Positions 30,233 to 39,814 of a stretch of 64,000 nucleotides of DNA are shown one piece after another. Made by a program: the position numbers and the translations under genes. The stretch comes from Halorarum salinum (GTDB lineage: Archaea; Halobacteriota; Halobacteria; Halobacteriales; Haloferacaceae), in NCBI RefSeq assembly GCF_013402875.1, contig NZ_CP058579.1:3038001-3102000 (forward strand), written 5' to 3'. Numbering within the stretch: position 1 is the first letter of the stretch; the number at the start of each line of letters is the position of its first letter. Under the pieces are notes generated by a model, which made no database searches, was not told where the DNA came from, and worked only from the letters and a program-made list of their open reading frames with translations.

Positions 30233-31302
30233 AGCTCGGACCGCTCTCGGTCTCCCCCCGGACGATCCGTAACCTGAAGGGGGAGCTCCGGTCGAGCTCG
30301 CTCGCGAAGGTCGGCATCGTGCTCGTCGTCGCCATCGTGCTCGTCGCCGTGCTCGCGCCGTTCGCGGCGCCGCACAACCCGCGGACGCAGGACCTCGACA
30401 ACTCCAGCGCCCCGCCGCTCGGCTTCACGACGACCGAGCAGCGGACCACCTCCGAGGTGGTGAACGGGAGCGTCGAGATCGTCAACGAGTCCGTGACCGT
30501 GAACGCGACCGCCCAGCACCCGCTCGGGACGAACTCGCTGGGGCAGGACATCCTCTCGCGGACCATCTACGGCGCGCGAACGTCGCTGCTGGTCGGCCTC
30601 TTCGGCACCGTGCTCGCCGGCGTGCTCGGCGTGAGCGTCGGTCTCGTCGCGGGCTACTACCGCGGCCGGGTCGACGACGTGCTGATGCGGACCGCCGACG
30701 TGTCGCTGGCGTTCCCGTCGCTGGTGCTCGCCATCGCGCTCATCGGCCTGTTCAGCCGGTTCCAGGCGGCGGTCGCGGTCAGCGTCCCGGACCCGTTCGT
30801 CACGAGCGGGGTCGCCGGGGCGTTTCGCGAGGCCGTCGGGCTGCCGACGCCGATGCCGCCGTCGGTGACGCTCCCCACGGTCGTCATCCTCGTCGTGGGC
30901 TTCGTCAACTGGGTGTGGTTCGCCCGCATCGCCCGCGGGGAGGCGCTCTCGATCCGCGAGGAGGAGTACGTGAAGGCCGCGCGTGCGCTCGGCGCGAGCG
31001 ACGCCCGGGTCGTGCTCCGGCACGTGCTCCCGAACGCGATCACGCCGATCCTCGTGCTCGCGACCATCCAGGTGGCCGCGATCATCCTGCTTGAGTCCGC
31101 GCTGTCGTTCCTCGGCTTCTCGGGGACGACGCTCTCGTGGGGCTTCGACATCGCGCAGGGCCGGGACTACCTCTCCTCGTCGTGGTGGTACGCGACGATC
31201 CCGGGGCTCGCCATCGTGTTCGCGGTGATCGGCATCAACCTCGTGGGCGATTGGCTCAGGGACGCGCTCGACCCCGGCATCGAAGGGGAGGGGGGGATGT
31301 AG
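30229..31302 (+). CDS. Peptide ABC transporter permease (DppC-like)
   Basis: A 357-residue permease whose ATG overlaps the previous stop. After the first helix (VGIVLVVAIVLVAVLAPFAA) a soluble loop of about 60 residues precedes HPLGTNSLGQDILSRTIYGA, the DppC signature. The EAA loop is YVKAARALGASDARVVLRHV. A periplasm-side insert of about 35 residues between helices is longer than in bacterial DppC. Partner of the upstream permease. Confidence 0.94.
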   Translation: MKLGPLSVSPRTIRNLKGELRSSSLAKVGIVLVVAIVLVAVLAPFAAPHNPRTQDLDNSSAPPLGFTTTEQRTTSEVVNGSVEIVNESVTVNATAQHPLGTNSLGQDILSRTIYGARTSLLVGLFGTVLAGVLGVSVGLVAGYYRGRVDDVLMRTADVSLAFPSLVLAIALIGLFSRFQAAVAVSVPDPFVTSGVAGAFREAVGLPTPMPPSVTLPTVVILVVGFVNWVWFARIARGEALSIREEEYVKAARALGASDARVVLRHVLPNAITPILVLATIQVAAIILLESALSFLGFSGTTLSWGFDIAQGRDYLSSSWWYATIPGLAIVFAVIGINLVGDWLRDALDPGIEGEGGM

Positions 31303-32592
31303 ATGGCCCGCGAGTCAGCCGTCGGGGGCCACCCCGACGACGTGCTACGCGTCCGGAACCTGACCACGCGGTTCCACACGAGCGAGGGGCAGATCAACGC
31401 GGTCGAGTCGGTCGACTTCGACGTCCGCGACGGCGAGGTGTTCGGCGTCGTCGGCGAGTCCGGGTCGGGCAAGTCCGTCACCGCGCTGTCGGTCATCGAT
31501 CTCGTCGACTCGCCCGGCCGCGTCGTCGAGGGGGAGGTGTGGTACCGCGACGCCGACCTCGCGGAGGAGTTCCGAGGGAGCGACCCGGACGCGGTCGACG
31601 GCGACTTCGTCGACGTCCGGCGGCTCCCGACCGGCGTCCGGCGCGCGCTCCGCGGGCCGGCGTTCTCGACGGTGTTCCAGGACCCGATGTCCTCGCTGAA
31701 CCCGTCGCTCACCGTCGGCGAACAGATCGCCGAGGCCGTCGAGGTCCAGCGGCGCGCCCGCGCGAACCCGCGACGCACCCGCTCGCGCACCCAGGGCTAC
31801 GGGCTCGGCCGGTTCCTCGTGGACTCGCTGCTCCCGAACCGGAGCTACGCGAGCGAGTCGAGCCACTCGCGCGCGGTCGAACTGCTCGAGCAGGTCGGCA
31901 TCCCCGACCCGGCCGAGCGCGCCGAGGAGTACCCCCACCAGTTCTCCGGCGGGATGCTCCAGCGCGCGATGATCGCCCAGGCGCTCGCGGGCGAGCCGGA
32001 CGTGCTCGTCGCCGACGAGCCGACGACCGCGCTCGACGTGACCATCCAGGCCCAGATCCTCGACCTGCTGCGGGACTTACAGGAGGAGGAGGGCATGTCC
32101 GTCGTGCTGATCACCCACGACCTGGGCGTCATCGCCCGGATGTGCAGTCGCGTCGGCGTGATGTACGCCGGCGAGATCGTCGAGCGGGGCACGCTCGCGG
32201 ACGTGTTCGAGTCGCCGGTCCACCCGTACACGGAGGGGCTGCTCGGGTCCATCCCGGACCTCGAGGACCCCGCGCCGCGGCTCCGGCCCATCGAGGGGAA
32301 CGTCCCGTCGCTGCTGGATTCGGAGATGGGCGACCGGTGTTACTTCGCCGACCGCTGTCCGAGGGCCATGCACGACTGTCTCACCCGGATCCCCGAGTAC
32401 GACGTGGCGGAGGGCACGGACGAACACGCCGCGCGCTGCGTGCTCGCCGAGCGCGAGTACGACCAGGCCGACGCGCTCCCGGCCGACTACTTCGAGGCGG
32501 ACGACCCGACCGCCGGACCCGCTGACGGGGTGACCGACGACGACGCGACCGGCGGTTCGGTCGTCGGCGAGGAGGTGTCGACCGATGACTGA
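31303..32592 (+). CDS. Peptide ABC transporter ATP-binding protein (DppD-like)
   Basis: A 429-residue ATPase starting directly after the preceding stop. Walker A is [10 protein letters not shown], the signature [16 protein letters not shown], Walker [14 protein letters not shown] and the C-terminal oligopeptide-transporter domain has the cysteine cluster [14 protein letters not shown], which can bind an iron-sulfur cluster in related proteins. An insert of about 50 residues lies between Walker A and the signature. The last 40 residues are an acidic tail. Confidence 0.94.
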   Translation: MARESAVGGHPDDVLRVRNLTTRFHTSEGQINAVESVDFDVRDGEVFGVVGESGSGKSVTALSVIDLVDSPGRVVEGEVWYRDADLAEEFRGSDPDAVDGDFVDVRRLPTGVRRALRGPAFSTVFQDPMSSLNPSLTVGEQIAEAVEVQRRARANPRRTRSRTQGYGLGRFLVDSLLPNRSYASESSHSRAVELLEQVGIPDPAERAEEYPHQFSGGMLQRAMIAQALAGEPDVLVADEPTTALDVTIQAQILDLLRDLQEEEGMSVVLITHDLGVIARMCSRVGVMYAGEIVERGTLADVFESPVHPYTEGLLGSIPDLEDPAPRLRPIEGNVPSLLDSEMGDRCYFADRCPRAMHDCLTRIPEYDVAEGTDEHAARCVLAEREYDQADALPADYFEADDPTAGPADGVTDDDATGGSVVGEEVSTDD

Positions 32593-34048
32593 CCCGCTCG
32601 TCAGGGTCCGCGACCTCCGGAAGTACTACTTCGAGGACGACACGCTGCTGGATCGCCTCCTCGGGCGCGAGCCGACGAGCGTGAAGGCCGTCGACGGCGT
32701 CGACCTGGCGGTAGAGCGGGGCGAGACGCTCGGGCTCGTCGGCGAGTCCGGGTGCGGGAAGTCCACCACCGGCGAGACGCTGCTCCGCCTCCGCGAGGCG
32801 ACCGAGGGGAGCGTCGAGTTCGACGGCGAGGACGTGCTGGGGATGTCCGGGGAGGAACTGCGGACGTTCCGCAGGCGGGCCCAGATCGTCTTCCAGGACC
32901 CGTTCTCCAGCCTCGATCCGCGGATGACCGTCGGCGACGTCGTCGCCGAGGGGCTCTCGATCCACGGGCTCCCCGAGGAGTCGCCGGCGGACGGTCGGTC
33001 GGACCACGAGTGGCGCCGCGACAGGGCGAAGGAACTGCTCGAACGGGTCGGGCTCTCGGCCGACCAGGTCGACCGCTACCCCCACGAGTTCTCGGGCGGC
33101 CAGCGCCAGCGCGTCGGCATCGCCCGCGCGCTCGCGCTCGACCCCGAGTTCGTCGTGCTCGACGAGCCGGTGTCGGCGCTCGACGTGAGCGTCCAGGCCC
33201 AGATCCTCAACCTGCTCGACGATCTGCAGGAGGAGTACGGGCTGACGTACCTGTTCATCGCCCACGACCTCTCGGTCGTCCGGCACATCTGCGACCGCGT
33301 CGCGGTGATGTACCTCGGCGAGGTCGTCGAGACCGGCCCGACGGACGCGATCTTCGACGAGCCGAAACACCCGTACACGAACGCGCTGCTGGAGTCGGTT
33401 CCGCGCGCGGACGTGAGCGAGCAGGGCCGACGGGTGGACCCGCTCTCGGGGGACGTCCCCTCGCCGCGGAACCCGCCTTCCGGCTGCCGATTCCGGACGC
33501 GGTGTCCCGAAATCATCCCCCCGCCGGGCGTGGAGATCGCCCAGCGGGACTACCGGCGCGTGATGGACCTCCGGGACCGGCTCGAACGCGGCGGGTTCGA
33601 CGCCGACTCCGTGCGGGAACGCCTGGACGACCCCGACGCCGGTGCGGTCGCGTTCAAGCGGGCCGTCAGGGACGAGTTCGAGCTCGACGGGATCGCCGGC
33701 GCGAACATGGACACCGTCGAGGACGCGCTCGAGATCCTCGCGAACGGGCGCGAGGAGGAGGCCGCGGCGCGCCTCCGCGACCGGTTCGAGTCCGTGTGCG
33801 AGACGGACGCGCCGCCGCTCCCCGACCGACCCCACCCCGCGGCCTGTCACCTGTTCCACGAGGACGCGGGTCCGGACGACGGCCGTCCCGGCGGGGGTGA
33901 CGGGCCGATCGCCGAACCCGACCTGGACGGGGGGCCGGCGACGATGATCGGCCACCCCGCGGCCGGGGAGGCCCCCGACGACGGCGACGACTCCACCGAT
34001 GTAACCGACGGGAACGGGGCCGACGGACGCGGTTCGCCGGAACCGTAA
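32585..34048 (+). CDS. Peptide ABC transporter ATP-binding protein (DppF-like)
   Basis: A 487-residue ATPase overlapping the previous gene by eight bases. Walker [13 protein letters not shown], signature [20 protein letters not shown] and Walker [15 protein letters not shown] are intact. The C-terminal cysteine region is split: [15 protein letters not shown] is followed by about 100 acidic residues before the closing ACHLF, an insertion typical of haloarchaeal homologues. It completes the operon and pairs with the other ATPase. Confidence 0.93.
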   Translation: MTDPLVRVRDLRKYYFEDDTLLDRLLGREPTSVKAVDGVDLAVERGETLGLVGESGCGKSTTGETLLRLREATEGSVEFDGEDVLGMSGEELRTFRRRAQIVFQDPFSSLDPRMTVGDVVAEGLSIHGLPEESPADGRSDHEWRRDRAKELLERVGLSADQVDRYPHEFSGGQRQRVGIARALALDPEFVVLDEPVSALDVSVQAQILNLLDDLQEEYGLTYLFIAHDLSVVRHICDRVAVMYLGEVVETGPTDAIFDEPKHPYTNALLESVPRADVSEQGRRVDPLSGDVPSPRNPPSGCRFRTRCPEIIPPPGVEIAQRDYRRVMDLRDRLERGGFDADSVRERLDDPDAGAVAFKRAVRDEFELDGIAGANMDTVEDALEILANGREEEAAARLRDRFESVCETDAPPLPDRPHPAACHLFHEDAGPDDGRPGGGDGPIAEPDLDGGPATMIGHPAAGEAPDDGDDSTDVTDGNGADGRGSPEP

Positions 34049-34079
34049 CCCTCACCGCCTGCGGGCGGAAACCGTCGGT

Positions 34080-35030
34080 GTGAGCCGGTACCGAAACCTC
34101 TCGCTGTTCCTCGTTCTCGCGGCCGTCTGGGGCTCGGCGTTCATGGCCATCAAGGCCGGACTCGGCACGCCCGACGCGCCCGGCGGCTTCTTCGAGGCGC
34201 CGGTGCTGTTCGCGGCGGTCCGCTACGACGTCGCCGGCGTCCTGATGCTCGCGTACGCCTGGTACGTCGTCGACGATCCGGTCCCGCGGGGCCGCGACGA
34301 GTGGGCGACCGTCGCCGTCGGCGCCGTCCTGCTCATCGCCGCGTACCACGCCTTCCTGTTCGTCGGCGAGACCGACCCCGCGGTGACCAGCGCGGCCGCC
34401 GCGGTCATCGTCTCGCTCTCTCCGGCGCTCACGACCGGGTTCGCCCGGGCGTTCCTGCCGAGCGAGTCGCTCACGGCGGTCGGTGTGCTCGGCCTCCTGC
34501 TCGGACTCGCGGGCGTCGTCGTGCTGGCCGACCCCGACCCGGGGAACGTCCTCGCGGGCGGCGCCGTCGCGAAGCTCCTCGTGTTCCTGGCGGCCGCATC
34601 GTTCGCGCTCGGGTCGGTGTTGACCCGCCGCATCGACGCCGGGATGCCGATCGAATCGATGGAGGCGTGGTCGATGGTCGGCGGCGCGCTCGTCATGCAC
34701 GTCGCGGCGTACGGTCGGGGCGAGCGCGTCGGGGACGTGGCCTGGACCGCGGACGCCGTCCTGGCGCTCGCGTACCTGTCGATCGCCGCCTCCGCGCTCG
34801 GCTTCCTCGTGTACTTCGACCTGCTCGACCGACTCGGCGCCGTCGAGATCAACCTCGTCTCCTACGTCGCGCCGGTGTTCGCCGCGCTCTCCGGGTGGGC
34901 GTTCCTCGCGGAGACGCCGACGCCGGCGACGGGCGCAGGCTTCCTGCTCATCTTCGGCGGGTTCCTCCTGCTGAAGCGGCGGGCGGTGCGCGCGGAGTGG
35001 TCACGGGTTCGCGGCGAGCCGACGCGGTAA
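34080..35030 (+). CDS. EamA/DMT-family transporter
   Basis: A 316-residue protein with ten helices in two EamA repeats, starting at GTG. The first repeat begins LFLVLAAVWGSAFMAIKAGL, the WGSxF motif of DMT proteins; the second includes ALGSVLTRRIDAGMPIESME and ASALGFLVYFDLLDRLGAVE, with INLVSYVAPVFAALSGWAFL as the last conserved helix pair. It exports or imports an unidentified small molecule. It sits 31 bases after the ABC operon and may be read through from it. Confidence 0.9.
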   Translation: MSRYRNLSLFLVLAAVWGSAFMAIKAGLGTPDAPGGFFEAPVLFAAVRYDVAGVLMLAYAWYVVDDPVPRGRDEWATVAVGAVLLIAAYHAFLFVGETDPAVTSAAAAVIVSLSPALTTGFARAFLPSESLTAVGVLGLLLGLAGVVVLADPDPGNVLAGGAVAKLLVFLAAASFALGSVLTRRIDAGMPIESMEAWSMVGGALVMHVAAYGRGERVGDVAWTADAVLALAYLSIAASALGFLVYFDLLDRLGAVEINLVSYVAPVFAALSGWAFLAETPTPATGAGFLLIFGGFLLLKRRAVRAEWSRVRGEPTR

Positions 35031-35288
35031 GCCGCGTTAGTCGGTTCGTAGACCGAACCCGGCCGGACGGTAGGCGTACGCTAAGACACGTCGTCGGCAG
35101 CGGCCATCACGTCGGAATCACGGTACGGAGAAAAAGGATCTGCTCCCGTGATGAACGGTATAGGGCGATCTGAGGCGGTCGTGAAACGAGGTAGGGTGAC
35201 CGTACGCGCCGTGAAACGTCCGAAGCGTCGCGAACGCTCTGCCGACTATATGGGGTCGGCGTCCGTGGACTACGACGAACACCAGGCC

Positions 35289-35522
35289 ATGACTCCCTCC
35301 ACTCCCCTCCGCGAGTTCGCTCGGCTTACCAGGACCGTCCAGAACCGGACGGAGCTCTCCCCGATCCGCGCGATGGCGTTCTACACCGCCATCGGCCTCC
35401 CGCTCCTGTATCTACCGCTGCTCGTGAACGGCCTCGACTCGTCGGACGGGCCGCTGTTCGCCGCGCTCGTCTGTGCCAACTTCGCCGCGCTGCTCGCGGG
35501 GCACGGCTACCGGGCCGAGTAA
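35289..35522 (+). CDS. Small haloarchaeal membrane protein
   Basis: A 77-residue protein from ATG 35289 with a charged N terminus and two hydrophobic helices (MAFYTAIGLPLLYLPLLVNG and LFAALVCANFAALLAGHGY). A CTATATGG box at 35246-35253 about 40 bases upstream supports expression. Function unknown. Confidence 0.65.
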   Translation: MTPSTPLREFARLTRTVQNRTELSPIRAMAFYTAIGLPLLYLPLLVNGLDSSDGPLFAALVCANFAALLAGHGYRAE

Positions 35523-35952
35523 GCGCTTCGAAACCCCGTTTCACGCGAGTTCGCGCGCCCCCGTAGCGCGGCACCCGTCGCGTCCACGCACGGTTCTTCG
35601 CGCGAGCGGTCGCTGGTGGACGGTCCATAGCGCCGCCGCTCCGTTCCCGTTCAGGTCGGTTCGACCGCCGTCCGGACGGCGGACCCGACATCGGACGCCG
35701 GGGCGCCCTCGGAGAAGCGCGTCGGGGGCAGGTTCTCTCCGTCGGCCTTCCGTCACTTCCCCGACCGGCCACGCCACCATCGGGAGGACGCCCACGGCCG
35801 ACGCGGTACGCCGGCGCCGAAACGAACGGGAACGCGGGATCCGGCGGATCGATCCGTACGCCGCCCGGATGGGGCCCGAAACGCGGACGGCGATCCTCGT
35901 GACTGGACCGTCGTTCACGACGGAGACGGCTGCCGGGAGGGAAGCACGGACG
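35523..35952. other. Intergenic region, no feature recognised
   Basis: About 430 GC-rich bases between the small membrane protein and the next convergent gene. Open frames exist on both strands but their translations are arginine-rich and unlike haloarchaeal proteins. No repeat, hairpin with T-run or promoter was noticed. Confidence 0.5.
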
Positions 35953-36444
35953 TCACCCGTGCCGACTACGCGATCCGCTCGTTCCCCGTGACGGTCGGTC
36001 GCCCAGACGACACCGGGCGTACATCAGCGGGAGCCCCGCGAGCAGGCCCGCCGTGGCGGCCGCGCCGAGCACGAACGCGACCAAGACGGGGACCATCCCG
36101 GCCGTCAGCATCTCGACCCCCCAGACGCTCGCGAATCCGACGACCCACAGACACCCCGTCAGCAGGGCCGTGACCGACCCGAAGACACCCCCGTACGGGT
36201 ACGTGTACGAGTCCCGCCGTTCGACGAGCGTCCACCAGACGGCCGTTCCGACGACGAGCGCCGGACTCGCAAGCGTGACCATCGGAAACCGCGTCGGGAG
36301 CCCGATCACGGCTCCGAATGGAACTAACACATCGGAGAGCAGGAACGCGATCGCGGTGCCACAGACGAACGTGTAGAGGCCCGCGTACGCCGACCACCTC
36401 GTCGAAGGGGAACCGCCGGAAGCGGCACGGACGGCGGTATCCAT
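35953..36444 (-). CDS. Four-helix membrane protein, function unknown
   Basis: A 163-residue protein from ATG 36444. It has four helices: LYTFVCGTAIAFLLSDVLVP, FPMVTLASPALVVGTAVWWT, GSVTALLTGCLWVVGFASVW and MVPVLVAFVLGAAATAGLLA, then a short Arg/Ser-rich tail. A CTAAAAAC box about 30 bases before the ATG on the minus strand suggests a leaderless transcript. No family was recognised. Confidence 0.6.
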   Translation of the reverse strand: MDTAVRAASGGSPSTRWSAYAGLYTFVCGTAIAFLLSDVLVPFGAVIGLPTRFPMVTLASPALVVGTAVWWTLVERRDSYTYPYGGVFGSVTALLTGCLWVVGFASVWGVEMLTAGMVPVLVAFVLGAAATAGLLAGLPLMYARCRLGDRPSRGTSGSRSRHG

Positions 36445-36592
36445 GGTCGAGCTACGAGCACACTCGGCATAGTTTTTAGCATCCCGCTGTCACCCGAACT
36501 CCCGAAGCGCTTGGCTCGCGAGCGTCGCTGCTGACGGTTCGAGCACGGGACGCCGTGAGAGACGGACCACGGTTTCGTACGAGTTCCGTCCC

Positions 36593-37306
36593 TCATCGAT
36601 GCTTCCCGACGTTTCGCGAGTGAAGTTCGTCCTCGGCCTGCCACACGCGGGGGCGGACTGCGATGACGCCTGCACCGAGATACAGCACGACGAGGGTCGC
36701 CGTGACGAGGACGCCCGGAATCGACCCGATGGCGGCGCTGGCAGGCCAGGGGGCGGGCGTAAACGCGGTGGCGTGGATCACCCACGCGCCGAACATGATC
36801 GTGAAGAGCAACATGTAGATCCGGCGAAGGCGGTGCGCGATCGCTTCCTCCCTGGTGATCTTGATGACGGGCGTTCGGTAGTCCTGACTCAACTTCCGCC
36901 GCCAGGCCGGATCGTCCAGGCCGGCGGATGGGTCCAACCCGTACGCGAAGACGTTCTTCTGGAGGGTGCGAACGCGGCCCCGCCAGAGGTCGTAGCCGCG
37001 ATACCGCTGGGCCTCCATCAGGAGGAACGCGCCGAGGGCCGCCATCCCCAACAGGAGGATGTAGTGGGGGCGCTCGGGGCCCGAAAAGCCCCACGTGAGA
37101 ACGCCGCTCATGACGAGAACGGCCCAGTTCGACGTCCGATCGAGTCGTTCCCGCCAGTACTTCATCCGGTGCATCTCGCCCCGGTACAGGTGCGCCATCG
37201 AGGAGCCCGGCGCCATCTCCTCCTCGAAGAGGCCCTCCCCAGTTCGCGCCGGCTGGCGTCGGTCGGATCGACTTCCTTCGCCGAGTTCTGTGCCATCGCC
37301 CCTCAT
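36593..37306 (-). CDS. DUF2270 family membrane protein
   Basis: A 237-residue protein. The conserved core begins MAHLYRGEMHRMKYWRERLD, then TSNWAVLVMSGVLTWGFSGP, LLLMEAQRYRGYDLWRGRVR, and a second helix pair at IYMLLFTIMFGAWVIHA and GVLVTATLVVLYLGAGVIAV. These are the marks of DUF2270, four-helix proteins widespread in haloarchaea. The first 35 residues are a hydrophilic leader; ATG 37306 follows a TATAAG box closely, and a later start near 37216 is possible. Confidence 0.85.
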   Translation of the reverse strand: MRGDGTELGEGSRSDRRQPARTGEGLFEEEMAPGSSMAHLYRGEMHRMKYWRERLDRTSNWAVLVMSGVLTWGFSGPERPHYILLLGMAALGAFLLMEAQRYRGYDLWRGRVRTLQKNVFAYGLDPSAGLDDPAWRRKLSQDYRTPVIKITREEAIAHRLRRIYMLLFTIMFGAWVIHATAFTPAPWPASAAIGSIPGVLVTATLVVLYLGAGVIAVRPRVWQAEDELHSRNVGKHR

Positions 37307-37749
37307 CGTTCGTCGGCCGGACTTATAGAAGTAGGAACCCCGCCCGGACCGGGTCCGTCTTCGATCCTCCCCGTCGGGACCCGACGCGACCGGCGACACA
37401 CGGCCTCGACGGAGCGATTGATCCCGCCGTTTCGCTCGATCGCTTCGCCGGTCGACGCCGCCGAACGAACCGCTACGGACGGGAGTGCGTGCGAACGGCG
37501 GCCTCGTCCGGAGCGCCGTGCCCCGTTTCCGTCTCCGTCGAACGTCGCTGGTCGGCTGCTGGTCGCGCCCGCGTTGCCCCCGGTCGGGCCGTTCTCGGCG
37601 TCGCACCTTGTTGATCGTCACGCGCGCGGGACGGCCAGTGATCGGACCGGTCGACGACTCCGAAGTGGACGAAGCGGCGGGAGACGGTGACCCGCAATCG
37701 ACGACGCGTCGGGTAGCCTTTCGACGGATTCCGAGGTCGAGGTCGTCGA
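37307..37749. other. Intergenic region, no feature recognised
   Basis: Roughly 440 bases between two leftward genes. It holds the TTATAGA promoter element for DUF2270 at about 37323-37329 and otherwise only arginine-rich chance frames. No RNA-like structure was recognised. Confidence 0.5.
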
Positions 37750-38109
37750 TCAACCCCGAATCCGGCGTGTACACTCGCCGATGAACGTGTTGAGGTCGCG
37801 GGCCGTTTCCGGGGCCAAGGAGACGACGGTGCCGCGGTCGACCCCTCTCGGAAAGTGCAGGATGATCGCGTCGTCGAAGATACGAACCGTCGCGTGCAGG
37901 TCGCCGAACGGGAACGAACGTTCCTCCTTCGACGATGCCTCCGGGCGGAGGCGTTTCAACATCCGGTCGATCTCGCTCAACAGGCGCTCCTCCCGGAGAT
38001 CGTCCCGGAGATAGAGGACGTCGGTTTCGGCCCCGTCGTACCGGATCGTTCCCCTGTGGTACTCTCCCGCCTTCGCCTGCAGATATCGGACCAGGTCGAC
38101 TGAAGCCAT
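37750..38109 (-). CDS. Conserved haloarchaeal protein (DUF7522-like)
   Basis: A 119-residue soluble protein starting MASVDLVRYLQAKAGEYHRG. The middle DVLYLRDDLREERLLSEIDR and FGDLHATVRIFDDAIILHFP segments, ending in a helix LAPETARDLNTFIGECTRRI, resemble a small alpha/beta haloarchaeal family of unknown role often next to sensory regulators. This is the last chromosomal-looking gene before the mobile element. Confidence 0.7.
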   Translation of the reverse strand: MASVDLVRYLQAKAGEYHRGTIRYDGAETDVLYLRDDLREERLLSEIDRMLKRLRPEASSKEERSFPFGDLHATVRIFDDAIILHFPRGVDRGTVVSLAPETARDLNTFIGECTRRIRG

Positions 38110-38647
38110 GTGCTGCCCATGTTACTACGTCCTAATAGTCTCACAGGCCAGTGTTGATTTTACCAAAAACCGGGCTCCTCGCCCGGTATCGTGACTTTAC
38201 GTTCGGCCCCGCGCCGACGGAGTCATGGAACCCCGGCGTGAGCCGCGGTTTCCCGTTCGAGTAGGTGAGCAGCACACCGTAGACTGATGGGAGGGTGGCG
38301 TCCGAGGGGCGGCGTTCCTTCGGACCGGGTCGGTCGCCGTTCGCCCGGACGACGCTTCCGTGTGGTCCCGGCGGTCGTCGCTCGTGGTCGCAGGCGGCGC
38401 TGGCGTGCATCCGGCGACGCTGCGACCGGATGGTACCGCCCCACGGGCGAGACACCCCCTCGTGGAGCGCGGGACGCCGCTGATGCGGTTCGGTGGTCCA
38501 CTCGCCGCAGTAATCACGGAGGGGTGTCCTCGTTCGATTCGACGCTCACGCTGATCGCCCCTGAAATCGCCCGAAGCGAGGGCTACTCTTCGGGTAAACC
38601 CCGAAAAATCGCGTGAGAACAGTGGGTTGGGGCAGGAAGGACACACG
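38110..38647. other. Junction between chromosome and mobile element
   Basis: About 540 bases without a convincing gene. It contains the hairpin terminator at 38165-38187 and otherwise GC-rich sequence with chance frames on both strands. The left attachment site of the element must lie here or within the integrase end, but no tRNA or obvious att repeat was recognised because the other end is outside the window. Confidence 0.5.
38165..38187 (-). terminator. Hairpin with T-run, leftward
   Basis: On the minus strand a perfect 7-bp stem (ACCGGGC, loop GAGGA, GCCCGGT, at 38169-38187) is followed at once by TTTT. This looks like an intrinsic-type terminator for leftward transcription. The integrase gene ends 460 bases upstream, so it either ends a long 3' tail or an unrecognised transcript. 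Confidence 0.6.
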
Positions 38648-39811
38648 TCATTCCTGCTCACCCCCTGAACCGCCGAAATCCAGCCGATCCACGAACTGAC
38701 GCCGCCGTTCCTCCAGCTCTTCGCGCTTCGTCGGCTGGTCGTAGTGCTTCTCCAACGTCCGCACCGACGTGTTCACCCGCTTCGCAACCACCTCGATCGG
38801 GACGCCCCGGTTCAGCTGCCAGGTGATCGAGCCCGTCCGCACCTGGTGCGGGCTGCGCGACGAGGGGCACTTACTCGCCTGCGTGTGGTCGATGAACTCG
38901 CAGGTGTCCGACTCCTTCCCGTGCGGACAGGGTGAGTGGTGACACGGGAACGTCGCCATGTACATCCAGACGCGAACCGAGTTCTCCGATCCGCGACCGA
39001 CGCTGCTGGTGAACAGCGGCTTGCGGCCGTACTCGTCGAAGGTATCGTGCCGGTGGTTCGCGATGTAGGCGTCGACGACGTCACAGACGTGCCGGGGGAG
39101 CCCGACCGCCCGCTCCCCGTCGAGCCCATTCTTCAGCGGGGTGTCCTCGTCCGGCCGGTGAACGAACTGGAGGTACTCGTCGTCCGAGTCGTAGTGCTTG
39201 AGATCGAGCGATCGAAGGCCGCCCAGTCGGGCGCCGACGAACCACGCCAGTGAGAGGAGCGCGTGTGCTCGCGAGCCGAAGTCGTCGGTCTCGTAGTGGG
39301 CGAGCAGCGCTCTCGCGTCGTCCGTGTGGAGCCGGGTGTTGTCGACCTGCTCTTCCTTTGGGACGTCCGGCGGGTCGACCTTCTCGGGGAGGTTCTCGTC
39401 GACGAGCTCGATCCGCGCACAGTACTCGAGAAACTGCTTGAGCGTGCCCAGTTCCTTGTTGAGCGAGATGAGTTCGATCCCCGTCTCCCGGCGGTGGGTC
39501 TCGTACGTCTCGATGTCCCATCCCGTGAGATCGTTGATGGGCGTGATGCTCTCATCCTCGCACCACTCGATGAACAGCTTCAATTGGTAGTGGTAGGCTG
39601 AGACGGTCGAGTCGGCCTTCGAACCGCGGAGGCGACCGAGCCACCGCTCGAACGCCTCACGCGGGGTCAGGTCGGGGACACGGCTGCCCCCGTCGGTCGT
39701 CGCTCCGATGCGGATCTCGTAACTCTGTGTTTCGCTCATGTCAGTAGTTCGCTCGGTTTGTGTCGTGGCGCTCTGCGCCGCCGATCGGTCGTTCTGGTCA
39801 GACGGTGACAT
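38648..39811 (-). CDS. Tyrosine integrase/recombinase
   Basis: A 387-residue site-specific recombinase. Residues 50-140 are the SAM-like core-binding domain (EAFERWLGRLRGSKADSTVS, YQLKLFIEWCED). The catalytic residues visible are Arg195 (VGARLGGLRSL), His322 and Arg325 (SPHQVRTGSITW) and the nucleophile Tyr357 (TLEKHYDQP). A Cys/His-rich insert at 290-315 (CHHSPCPHGK, CEF, KC) just before the HxxR motif looks like a zinc knuckle. ATG 39811 begins directly after the preceding stop; ATG 39739 is an alternative. It integrates and excises the element. Confidence 0.93.
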   Translation of the reverse strand: MSPSDQNDRSAAQSATTQTERTTDMSETQSYEIRIGATTDGGSRVPDLTPREAFERWLGRLRGSKADSTVSAYHYQLKLFIEWCEDESITPINDLTGWDIETYETHRRETGIELISLNKELGTLKQFLEYCARIELVDENLPEKVDPPDVPKEEQVDNTRLHTDDARALLAHYETDDFGSRAHALLSLAWFVGARLGGLRSLDLKHYDSDDEYLQFVHRPDEDTPLKNGLDGERAVGLPRHVCDVVDAYIANHRHDTFDEYGRKPLFTSSVGRGSENSVRVWMYMATFPCHHSPCPHGKESDTCEFIDHTQASKCPSSRSPHQVRTGSITWQLNRGVPIEVVAKRVNTSVRTLEKHYDQPTKREELEERRRQFVDRLDFGGSGGEQE

Positions 39812-39814
39812 CGA

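Noticed and set aside
38141-38455. 104-codon leftward frame over the hairpin
   Set aside because: It crosses the terminator-like hairpin and has an Arg/Pro/Ser-rich, unfamiliar sequence.
38500-38650. tRNA gene as integration target
   Set aside because: A GTTCGATTC-like stretch near 38531 has no pairing stem or anticodon arm; no cloverleaf could be drawn.
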